Origin: Syngnathus acus
Lineage: Eukaryota; Chordata; Actinopteri; Syngnathiformes; Syngnathidae
NCBI RefSeq assembly: GCF_901709675.1
Contig: NC_051098.1
Location: forward strand, 15,929,464-15,993,463
Length of the DNA: 64,000 nt
Reading direction: 5' to 3'
In this document: positions 23,350-34,389 of the stretch, piece by piece
How positions within the stretch are numbered: position 1 is the stretch's first letter
Layout: each line of letters begins with the position of its first letter
Notes under the pieces: model-generated
Database searches by the model: none
The model's input: only the letters and a program-made list of their open reading frames with translations
Told to the model about the DNA's origin: nothing
Made by a program: the position numbers and the translations under genes

Positions 23350-23441
23350 TGACTCTGGTGGGACTCGAACCCACAACCTTTGAATCACTTCAGTGCTAGT
23401 CGTCTAGAAGTCCAATGCGCTGTCCATTGCGCCACAGAGCC
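23350..23441 (-). tRNA. tRNA-Arg (anticodon TCT) with 19-base intron
   Basis: Third Arg copy; intron 23386-23404, different in sequence from the intron in the second copy. The body matches the second copy. The near terminator is again CCTATTATATT, without T4. Confidence 0.94.
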
Positions 23442-23542
23442 ACTGTCATGAGGAGCTAAATTTTTTATCCAACTAAATCTTAAAATCTAGCCTGGTTGCC
23501 TACCTTATCACTTCAACTCTAGATTCTAAAACTGCATCCAAA

Positions 23543-23614
23543 GCGTTGGTGGTATAGTGGTTAGCATAGCTGCCTTCCAAGCAGTTGACCCGGGTTCGAT
23601 TCCCGGCCAACGCA
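23543..23614 (+). tRNA. tRNA-Gly (anticodon TCC)
   Basis: Fourth Gly copy in the cluster, third on the plus strand, 72 bases and identical. Similarity to the repeat unit ends soon after its 3' end. A T5 run occurs about 55 bases downstream. Confidence 0.96.
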
Positions 23615-23639
23615 ATTCTTTGACCTTTCTTGTGAAAGA

Positions 23640-26600
23640 CTCCAGCTCTGTAGAAAGCAAGAACTTGACTTTTTACTGTGAAGAGAAAGTATATAGTCCA
23701 AGTGATGAAACAGTTAAAGTTGCAGTCAAATATTTAGCCGCAGAGGATCTGCTGGCACTTCTAGCTATGCACGATCAGATGATTATTGGCTTACAAAAGG
23801 CATTTTGTCCAGCTATTCATAGCTATGGCCAACACATACAAGAGCTCAAGAGAGAATGTCTCATCCTTGTTGACTTAATGATAGCTGGAAATGTAGCTAG
23901 TCCGCTAGATAGGTAGTCCGCATGGCAGATGATACACCATTATGTCGTCCAGCCTCAGTGGTGCTGTTAAGTAGAAAGACTTTGTTGTCTCTCAAACTCC
24001 TCCACCTTGTCACATTCGCTTGAATTTATTTTTCGAAGATTCTTCTCAACCAAATTTCAGCTCTTTTAACCTAATCCACAACCCCCCAAAATGCCACATA
24101 AAACATTTGGTAGCCATTTTATGACACGATAATAGGCTAAGCCTGTGTTTGTGGTTCACGTATTGGCAGTCATTGGTCAGCGTAATTTGTCGGCAGCATT
24201 TAGTATAACTACTTTGGTAACTCAACTCGTTTTTTTTTTGTCCATCTTCCCTGTTGATGGTACTTTGGGTGGCCGATTTGGAGTTTTCCGATTTTGTCGC
24301 AATGGGGAAAAGTCCCGCTATGTCATCTCTTGCCTCAAGATGTGATGTTCTGCTACAAATAATGCTAGCTGAGTTTTGTATCAGATCCAGATAAATACAC
24401 TATAGGCAGTAAAAGTTTTACTGTTGTGTCATATTCGTCATTCCAATCTTAATGTTTTCAATCTGCAGAGGGAAAACAAAAGTTCACAAAAGGCTGTTTT
24501 TGGAGGAGTTCTGCTGGATGTCCTCCGCTTTCAATCGAGAGAATTTTCTCCCTAAAGACCGTCCCCTTCACTACCACTAATTGTGAGTAAATGTGTAAAA
24601 ATCTTCCCACCATGACTTCAACTTCTCCACCCTAATCCACAAACCCAAAAAATGGTGGCTAAATGCCCTGTAAAACATTTAATGGCCATTTTATGTCAAG
24701 ATAATGGGCTAAAGCAGCATTTGTGGTTTATGCTTTGGCAGTCATTGATCTGCCTAATTAGTCATCAGCGTTTTGTGAAACTTTATCTCCAACTCAACTC
24801 TATAGTCATACCTCAGCCAATTGGGCTAAATTCCCACCATCACTGGTTTGTAGCTTGGTGGAGAAACTCGACACAATCTCGTTTGGGGGATACAAAATTT
24901 AATTGCATCGGATTCAGTGATTTAGCAGTTTTCGTCGGGTTGTAGATGTTTTTTCACAGAGCAACTTGTCTCATAAATCACCTGTCACCTCTTTCCACGA
25001 TAAATAATTCTCTACAAATTTGTTGAATTCCTCCCCCACGTTCGATTGCAAGACTTTACGTAACTTCGGAGAACAGTTTCGGGACCGACGGTGCCTTGCC
25101 CCGACGACTGAGCGGGTTCATAATCAGTTTGGACGATTAAGAGTCGCTGAGGGATTCCTGCAGCTCCCCCTCAGATGATTGCCAGCGTGATGACTGCAGC
25201 GCTGCTTGCTGGGTGGGATTAGGAGGAACATTAACGATGCCAGTCAGATCCGTTGGGTGGGGAGGGATCCGACACGTAGACTGTGCTCCACTTTGTGCAT
25301 TGTCTTTGGGATTAACTGTTGCCCAAGCCCTTGTAATGCGATGCAAATATGTCTGGGGCCATGATTAAGAGACACCTACACCAAAGCTTGTGAATTTCTT
25401 ACTTTTCACGTAAATCAGGTTGAAAAACAAAAAGAGTCCATTTTGTAACGCTCGGAAGATAGTTGCAAGTGGAGCAACGAGAGCAACCAAAATGATCAGA
25501 GGCAAAAATAAGCTCATTGTTCTCCTGAGCGATTTAGCTGTTCAATGCTAAATAGCAATGTCAGCAAGCAAGCTAACATAATACGGAGGAAATATTGTTG
25601 CTAATATAATTTGTTAATATTTGACAAGGCGCTTTAAAGCAGAATGACGCTATCAAAGGATATCAGCCGTCACTGTCGTATTATTAACCTTGTTATCGAG
25701 CTTGTGTCCTTTCATCATTATTGTCAGCTTAAAATAGAACCATCTGATATTTTATTATTATGGAAGAACAGGTCATGTGACACTGAAGGACAGTCCTTTC
25801 TATTTATAAATGTGATGTCTGGCATAAAGAGGTTTATTATTGAGGAAACTGATAGCAAAATATTTCCATGGTTCTACCGCTGACCGCTATCAGCGATGAC
25901 TTGAATTTTTGTTTTATTGCGCCATTCATGTCACACGGCTCTCTTTTATCTCATCGGAACACAGCAGAGGCTTGTCATTTCCACTCCTGAAGCTCTTTTC
26001 AATGACGTTATGGCTTCATTATCTCCAGCTCTGACATATGGTCGGAATTGTCGTCTATTGAGGTTGGAGTTAATACATAACTTGACTTATGCCACAATCG
26101 GGCCTTGTGCTTTTGAAGGTCTCGCTGGATATTAACTACACGTTCGGTGTTTCTTGATAAGGAAAGTTTGCAAAGCTCAAGTTGTCCCTGACTGTACACT
26201 AATTGGTTTCGGTTGTCACAAGATAGACTTCAAGGTATATTACTCCATCATAGTTTTTCGTTTCTATTGAATTTGCTATCGCACTGTAAGCACTTCCTAT
26301 TTTTCCCAATACAATATTATGTAATAATTTTTTGTCTGCTTTCCTCAGCTGGTTGGAAGTATATGTCTTGTGTCATTTTCCTTGACTAAAATCCAATCTT
26401 CTTAATCTGGGACATATTTGCTTTGCATGACTTTAACCTTATTTCTTCCTCTGCTCTTTCTGTCCTTTCTTTTTCTTTATCAGTTTGTTTTGTTCCCCCT
26501 GCGCTGTGATTGCAGGCAGCCCATGGTTCTTTCATCTCACACACATACGGTGCAGATAAGCCTGACAAAGGAGGCTGTCTCCATGTGTGTTTGGGCTCTC

Positions 26601-28100
26601 CCGCACACACAAACACACCTCCGAGTACTTCACGTAGTTTAGACACGGGACTCTGTAATCAAGAAACATTTGCATTTATTCCAAGAGTAAACAGATGATA
26701 GCGGAAGTCGGTCATCAATGAAAAACTATTTGCAATGTTTGTAAAGACTCTTTAACTACTCTTTACTAAGTTTACAAGTATCAATGCTTTTTGATTTACC
26801 AAAATAAAAAAAACTATACATCTATAAATAGATAGATAAATGAACTATACAACTATATAACTATATTTGGGGTTAAAAATGGCACTTTAAATGACAGCAT
26901 GTGTGCTAACTCCAATTTAACATGAGTCACTACTGACAGATTTTTTTTTTGAATGGTTTGCCAGTAAATTGGCCGTTTCCACATCGAACTGTTTTGCGTG
27001 TTATTTTAAAAATAATCATATCTGTCTGATTCAACATGATTATTTGGTTGGACTTTTTTTTTTTTGAGTATTTTTTAGTATTAGTACTTTGCTACTTCCC
27101 ACCACTGACTGCTAGTGTTTATTCTGATGTATTTTTTTCATATGATTGCCTGTGTTCACATCTTTGGCCCTTTATCTCACCATGACGTATTCAAGACTCA
27201 AGCTGATAAATCTTAACGAGCGGCCTCGGTCTGAAGTGTTCAGTTCCATCACGGCTTGTTTGATTCCGACTGTTTGCGCCGACTAAGTGGATCAGTGTGA
27301 GTCGTTGGCGGCCGACCAGAACACATGTTGAGTGGATTCACGGTGATGGGAAACAGAGGCGCTCGTGTCCAGACGTTCTCCGTGTGTGTCTGTCAAGAGT
27401 GCGCTGACACACACGCGACATCTGGATCAGCACCGCACACTCTGCAAGTGTGTGTGTGTGTTTTTGGAGACGCTTATGTAAGCCCGACTCGGTTGGTCTC
27501 CTTCCCTTGCGTCATGCCATGCTGTGCGCAAAGTTCTTTATCGCTAAAGGAAGATAACACCTGCTCAAGTGCTTGACAAAACAACAACTTGGATCTCGAT
27601 CAGGGTTCTCCAAACACTTTCTTCCTAGAGATGCAAACAAAAAGGCATTCATTTAAATGTTTATATATGAAATACATCACGTCTGTCTATCCACATTGAT
27701 GCTTACGGACTGTTCCAGTTGATTTGTTACAGAATGTTCTTGTGCTTCTTCACTCTTGGCAGTCTCCTCTTTTGTGTGGCGCACACCCACGCTCAACTCT
27801 CTTTCTTCTCGCGCTCCCCTGCTGCCCTTTCTTGCCCGTCTGAATATGCGCATTCACTTTCTCAAAAGCGAGCCAACCAAAACAATGAGTTATTCTTCAG
27901 GGCCGGAGCCTGAATAATGTCATCTTGCTTCTTTTCTTTTTACTCCAACATCAATTTCTGCTTGTTTTCTACCTCCAATCATTTGCGAGATCGACTTTGA
28001 GCCTCCACCAGTTCAAACCCCAAACCTTCATTTTGACTCTTGAATTTCTGCACTTAAATTAAAAATCATTTTGGTCGACCCTTCCAGTTCTAAATGACTC
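23640..28100. other. Intergenic DNA, no gene recognised
   Basis: AT-rich DNA with short open frames on both strands and no recognised domain or convincing exon. It includes short CA-rich stretches near 26600 and 27450. The open frame across 23557-23916 is a read-through of the tRNA-Gly gene. Confidence 0.5.
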
Positions 28101-28117
28101 CATTTAAAGTGTTTGAA

Positions 28118-28262
28118 TGAAGCTAACACGTGGGAGAAAGCTAGAGCACCAGGAGAGCATGCAAACTTCACCCAGGAGGTCCTGAAACCAAATTGTAACC
28201 CATGACCTCTTGACTCTGAGGCAGACATGTTAGCCAATAAGACACCATGCTGCCTGATGCCG
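28118..28262. repeat. Decayed interspersed repeat with tRNA-like tail
   Basis: The order AGAGCATGCAAACTTCACCCAGGAGG, then TGACTCTGAGGCAGACATG, then a stretch resembling CTAACCACTAAGCCACCGTGC, matches a repeat common in fish genomes, which I recall from memory. It is heavily mutated. Family name not assigned. Confidence 0.4.
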
Positions 28263-29810
28263 TACAAGTTTGACATAAACCACTAGCCACCTAGTTTGAA
28301 CCTCAAAACAATCCAAATATAGCATACATGCTAATGTTTGCTCACTCTGTAGCTCACATTGGCACCGATATCGCATCCAATTTTTATCCCACATTTGGAA
28401 CGAGTCCAATTTCGATCTGAAATAAGCCATTTCTAAACTCCAACAACCTTTTGCGACCATCCGTCACACTTCCCCACACACTGGAGTCTTTTATTGCTAA
28501 CTGAGCTCACACCGGGGTTGTTTTTGTCCACTCAGGCCGAAAAAGCTGAACTGCCCTCAATGCTTGATTGCCGACTAATCCCGCAGTAAGACAACAACAA
28601 TCTCCCTTTGAGCATGTGCCGTAGCGCACAGCAGGTAAGGGGCCTAAAAAAAAGGGGGGCAGGCCCCTCCATCATTGCCTCCCAACACTCCGAGGATACA
28701 ACTGCTTCCATTTTGAGTGTTTAATTGCGGAAGCCATTACCGTGATGCGCAAGCGGCGACGCAACGGCCCTAACTAGAGCTAAACTATCCACAGTGACCT
28801 CATCACCTCTGCCCCCTCGAGCAAGCTTTGAAATCTGAGAAAGCAATCATGACCTTTGGCATTCTGCCTCCCACCTCACATGGCAAGAAGAAGCCCGCCA
28901 CATTTCGGACAGGATGTGACCTATGAGGAGCACTCTGGAGGAGAGCCTTTACCCCAGACACTGTCCAGACTACGTGTCTGAACCCACCTAGGGCTGCCCG
29001 GCTGACATTAAGAACTGATAACAAGATGTATGAGGACTTTGTTCAAAACAGTCAACAAAGCTGGAGGGAATTACACACGACATGTTTGTCTTGACATTCT
29101 CACTCCCAGTAAAGTTTACAAGCAAATGTCTTTTATTTGCCATCACCAGTATTCTCTGAGGAGTTAAAAAAAAAAAAAGAAAAATCCATCCTCGGTGCCT
29201 TTGACGACAGTCCTTTTAAGCTTTCGCTCTTAACGCTTCCTTCTTTTGTGGGTTTACGGGACGTCCGCCAGCAAAATGTCAGTAAAGCCGAGTCGTTAAG
29301 AACGGCGAAAAGGACGCCAGGTGGGCGGGACAATTTGGGAACGGGGTCATGACGTCTGCTGTGAGTCGGTTCCAAAAGCTGCTTTTCACCACAGCCGCCA
29401 TGAGAACAAAGAGCTGCTGCTGCAGAAACTTTTAATACCTAATTAACCGGCACAATTTGTGTTTTGTCATGAACAACAACAAAACACAAACAGCATTACG
29501 ACATTCGCAGTATAAAATGTTCTCATTAAATAAGTGTTAAGAGTTAAGCCAAGCGAACAATGGAACATTTAATTACTTTCTGTTATTGCAGCATTTCAGC
29601 CGCTCTTGTTCAAATGGAAGTATTAATCCTTCCATGAGTGGCTATTAATGGACACATGCTGTTCATTGTGTGATTATCTTGTTGCCATAACAACAGGACA
29701 CTCCAAAACAACAGGCAGAAGTACTTTAATGGCAAGAGAGCTGACATGTTACGAGTGCACACCAAATGGAGTCTGTACTGTTGGGGAGTGTTGCGTACCT
29801 TTTACGTGCA
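28263..29810. other. Intergenic DNA, no gene recognised
   Basis: No exon with family similarity. The stretch 28800-29040 has few stop codons on the minus strand and higher GC than its surroundings; it could be a conserved noncoding element, but this needs comparison with other fish. Confidence 0.4.
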
Positions 29811-29882
29811 GCATTGGTGGTGTAGTGGTTAGCATAGCTGCCTTCCAAGCAGTTGATCCGGGTTCGATTCCCGGCCAATGCA
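29811..29882 (+). tRNA. tRNA-Gly (anticodon TCC), variant
   Basis: A 72-base tRNA-Gly lying 6.2 kb beyond the array. Its acceptor stem is GCATTGG/CCAATGC where the array genes have GCGTTGG/CCAACGC, a paired change that keeps base pairing at positions 3 and 70. D-arm (GTGTAGTGG) and variable-loop (GATCC) bases also differ. The anticodon loop CTTCCAA and B box are intact. No T4 run follows closely. Confidence 0.95.
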
Positions 29883-32800
29883 GTATTTCAGTCGTTTGTA
29901 GCCGCAGAATTTCCTTTGGAGTTTCTCTTATGTGGATGTTAGATGTTCCGACGAGCGAAATTGTCATGTTGTTATTAAATATTGATCTTGAAGCGCCCAT
30001 ATGTGGCACACTCGTATGCTAACCCGCCGCTGGTGTAAGCATCTTCCCCACATGTGGCAAGACTAACGGCGGCAGCAAAAATCCAAGGCGAATGCACGTG
30101 TTTATTGCTTTTAACATTTTTGTGGATGGTTTTACGAGGACAAAGTGAGGCTTTATCGAGAGAAATGAAATACCCTCCCGGCCGCAGCCTTCTAATTGGC
30201 CTCATTACTGCGTAACTTCCTGGTCAACGCGGGCCCGTCTGACCTTGGCCTTTGAAATGTAGAAGCACGGCGTCGAGGGCTTGGCGCTCGAGGAACAAGC
30301 CGTCTCTCTGTGCGTAGAGCGGCGGGACCATCGGCGAGATTGTGTGTCGACACGCTGTTAGCGGCGATCCCTCTGATGTCAATCTGCCGCACTGGTGAGG
30401 GGCTGAAAACGGGATTAGGCGAGCAGCAGTAGTGCCTATCAATCACTTTTACAGATAAACAGGCCCAATCATCTAGTGTAACACTCCAGACATGAGTGTT
30501 GGTCTCTTCTGTGCGCCGATCAGACATCAGCACAAGGTTACACTCAACTCAATTGCTGTGTGCTATTTACCTGTGCAAACAAGACCCTCAGGCTGCTTCA
30601 TCTTCCAACTTGTGCTTGTGTCATTCGTGTTTGAAATAAGTTGTTGGTGAATCACTTTTACAGTAGTTACTGTTCCATTTTGTCACAGTGCATGGTTGTG
30701 TAGTTTGGATTTGCTTAAATGTCACTCAGGCAATTTTTGTCCTCTTGCTAGCTATAGATAGCTAGCTATAGATACACTAATCTTCATGCCGAAGATAGCT
30801 CCATCCATACGAAATAACGCGCGCAAAATAAACCGTCTGCATGAGTGAAAGTCACTTGATAGTCTACATTCTAATGTCTGGAATAGTTGTTGTCATATTT
30901 GACTGAAAGTGGAATGCTGTTGCTAGCATGGTCTTGCTGCTTTGCTGGCTTAGTTGACTGAGGCTCGTGGAAAAAAAAAAAAAGGTGACGTTTTGAAGAA
31001 GTGTTGTCATCACAGTGTCAGTCTGACATGCGAGGGTCCCCCTTTTTTTGAAACAAAAACAATTCTTTTGTAACATGGTGGAATTCTACTCTGACCTCAA
31101 CCTGAAATGTATTAATTTATTACATATAAACAATATCATATTGACGGCAGACTATCTGAGGAGTGCAAATATTTCCAGTGTAAAGACATAGCTAGCTAAC
31201 TACACGTTGCAATTTTCTCGAGGAAGCTTGCTAACTTAGCTTCCGAAGCCAATCAACAACGGCAAGTCCGAGCATGGAAAACATACTTTTTTTTATTATA
31301 CATTTGCCCCCACTTATGTATGACTCTATCCTTCCATAAGTCACTATCCCGCCCCCTCCAGTCAAATAAAGCACTGTCTGCCAGAATTCGCCCTACAAGC
31401 AATTTGCACAACAGAGCGGATGTGACAATTGTAGCTGTGATGCATTCTACAAGCCACTGCCACTTCAGCATATGAAGACTGGTTCAGACTCCATGCATCT
31501 CAAGATATATGTATCGATTTGCCCGTGCAACGGTCACCATTTCCTCGTATGAGGGAAATTGATTTGGTGTTATCTTGTTAAGTTAGTTTGAGCAAGTCCA
31601 AAATATTTTTTATCTCTATGTGGAACGTATCCCCGGGGTGCCCTGTATGTATAAATAAATAAATATCTGTTTGAAGAAAGGAGGACATGCACGCCATATC
31701 GTAACACCTTGTGTGACGATGAGCTGATGGAAAGTATGAGTTCTGTTTTATGACCCGGTGATTGGTGAGAGGCCCCCCCAGAGGGTTTGCAGACGGAGAG
31801 AGTGACATAACTAGGATTGGGGGGGGGTTAGTGAAGGAGGAACATAATTAGCAGTCCCATATTGGAGGGGGAAGGGACAGAGTGTTAAGAGATGAGATAG
31901 TTGAGAATAAGGGAAAAACAGGCTGGAGGAATAAAGATAACATTTTTGCATAGGTTAATTCAAGTTAAAGTTTTGATTGTCCTTTCACGTCATGCTACTT
32001 TTTGACTATTTCTCAAAGAATTAGAACAAAAAAGTCTCATAACATTGCAAATGTCCTTTTTTTCTTTGCAACTTTATGACTTTAGTCATCCATTCCAACT
32101 TTTTTGTCGCTGTATTATGGTTTACTAATTCTTTCAACACTGTGACCTTGTACTCGTAACACTCCTATTTTTATTTTCAACTTCTTTTATGGTCATATAA
32201 TAACATTGAAAATATGACTTTCTCTCAAACATTAGAACTTTATTATTGTGCCCTTCTTGCCGTCAGTAAAACATATTCTATAACATTTTTATGACTTTAA
32301 AATGATGACTTTATCATTCTAAAATATGACCGCGTTCCCTTTTTGTTACGCCTTGAGCTGTAACTCTTGTAACTTCCCATTTTCATGAGATAGTGGAAAA
32401 TATGGTGGGAGGAAAACAGGTCAAAATGAATTGATAAGGTTAAAAATAAAATGACGGTGGAAAAAGTCATAAATTTGCTTCAGGTGCCATCTGGTTGCAT
32501 TACTGTGAGACATATTTGTAATAAAACAGACACTTTGTGAGTAACTCATAAGTAGTGACGACATGGTACGCTTTTGAAAGGGATTAGTTTGGCCTGAGCT
32601 TATCAAGAGAACTGCGCTTTTTACAGGAATACACGTACGTGCACGCACACACACCCCAGATAAGAACTGATGAAAACACACTTCAAGCCTACCGACACAA
32701 CACAACACTCAAGTGACCACAGATGTGTTGTGTTGTGATGTGAATGGACTTTGACTGTGTGTGTGTGTGTTTATATTTGTGTTTGATCAATGTTGTGCAC

Positions 32801-33973
32801 AAATGTGTGTTTTAGTTGGACCATGCTAGAGATAAGCACGACTCAGAGGTAGTCACCAGTAAATGAACTTAATTCTTTACTTTTTTCCTGCATCATTTTG
32901 TGTATAATATATTCTCAAGCTTGTAAAATAATCTTTAAAAAAAAGTTGTAATATTATTACGTTTTTTTTCCCGTAAAATTACTATATTTTTGTAGTCTTA
33001 ACATTTTCTTTATGGAGTATAAAATTAGGACATTTTCATCACGACTACATTCTTGTCATCTGATGGCTTTTTCAAGGAATATTGTGAGTTTATTCAATTA
33101 AAAAAAATAGTTCTGTGGCATAACTTAGTGTTCAACATAAATATACAGAAAATTATTATTTATTTATGATCATTATTTTATTATTATTATTAAAATATTG
33201 CCTGTGTACTGTGCTGAGTATAAAATGACAATAATTCCAAAAAGGGTAATTAATTTTTGTAGACCCTTCTGGATGACAGCTGAAAGTGTAGTCTTCAATC
33301 CCAAACTATTTGAATTCCACAAGGACACACAAACAATGCGCGTCAGTTCAAGTGCGGCAACGTGTATAAATCTCCCGGTTTGAAGTGACTTATCCCGGAG
33401 CTAAGTGCTAACAACTGGCGGTGTGTGATGATTTACAAGATGAAAAGATGGCATCTGATACGAGAGCTCCCTCCTCATATCGCCTTGCATCATTTAGCGT
33501 GGGAATCATCTCTCAAGTGTTATCTCTGTGCCTCAAATATGTCCGCTCGGCGATCAAGTATCACATGCTGGCAACACACATATGCGAGGTCCAAAAATCA
33601 CACTCACATGTACGCACGCACACACAGCATGTCCCCCCCAGCTGCAGTGCAGGGTCACACGGTTTGATCCCAGCGACCCCCGTCTTGTGTCACTCGCGAG
33701 ACCCATGTAAGGTTACACTCGAACATCTGCCACACTTTGGACTCGCATCTTCTCAACTTTGCGTCTCGCATGAACTTGATTCGGTGATGGAACGACGAGT
33801 CCCCAACACACGCCAAGACAACTGCAAAAACAACTCCGATACGTTACGTAATGAAATACCGTCGAGTGCTAAGATTAAATTTGAGATACAGGGTAGGCTA
33901 AAAGTAACTCGTATAGTCACTTCTAATGCAACTTAGTTACTTTTAAAACAAGTAAGTTACTTTTAAAATCAAG
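29883..33973. other. Intergenic DNA, no gene recognised
   Basis: No supportable gene. It contains a GC-rich island at about 30180-30420, a GCTAGCTATAGATA direct repeat near 30750, poly(A)/poly(T) runs and a short GT run near 32755-32770. Confidence 0.45.
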
Positions 33974-34389
33974 TACCGTATTTTCCGGACTATAAGGCGC
34001 ACCTAAAAACCTAAAATTGTCTCAAAAGCCGACAGTGCGCCTTATAGTCCGGTGCGCCTTATATATGGACCAAATTCCTAAATTTAAACTGGCCCGAAGC
34101 ATTGTGTCATGAAATCAATCATAAGTGGCCCGCTGAAGACTATGAATCATGAATCAAAAAGACTATGGATCATTATTTTGTGATCATAAAGTAACTTGTT
34201 GCGTCTGAAGTTGAAATAAAAAAGATAAAATGGAGAATGATTTGATTTGGATTAAAAATCTGACATGATGCATTAATGGTGCGCCTTATAGTCTGGTGCG
34301 CCTTATATAAGGACAAAGTTTTAAAATGGGCCATTCATTGAAGGTGCGCCTTATAGTCCGGTGCGCCTTATAGTCCGGAAAATACGGTA
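33974..34389 (-). mobile_element. 416-bp inverted-repeat transposon (type A), copy 2
   Basis: Same length and ends as copy 1 at 15673-16088, in opposite orientation; I count about ten differences. TA at both edges. The flanks (TTACTTTTAAAATCAAG left, ATTAGTCAAATAACTAC right) read like one older repeat split by the insertion. Non-coding. Confidence 0.85.

Larger units (their letters stand above)
22015..23630. repeat. Tandem repeat of about 0.6-kb tRNA-bearing units
   Basis: Three consecutive units begin at about 22015, 22619 and 23238, each with a tRNA-Gly relic, a minus-strand tRNA-Arg(TCT) and a plus-strand tRNA-Gly(TCC). Gly-to-Gly spacing is 613 then 619 bases; Arg-to-Arg is 600 then 619. 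Units two and three are almost identical, unit one is more diverged, and unit three is truncated just after its tRNA-Gly. Confidence 0.88.

Noticed and set aside
23557-23916. 119-aa open frame beginning MVSIAAFQAVDPGSIPG
   Set aside because: The first 20 residues are the tRNA-Gly gene read as protein, and the same peptide appears at every tRNA-Gly copy. The rest has no recognised similarity.
29648-30022. 124-aa open frame over the tRNA-Gly at 29811
   Set aside because: It contains the same tRNA-derived peptide and has no splice or family support.
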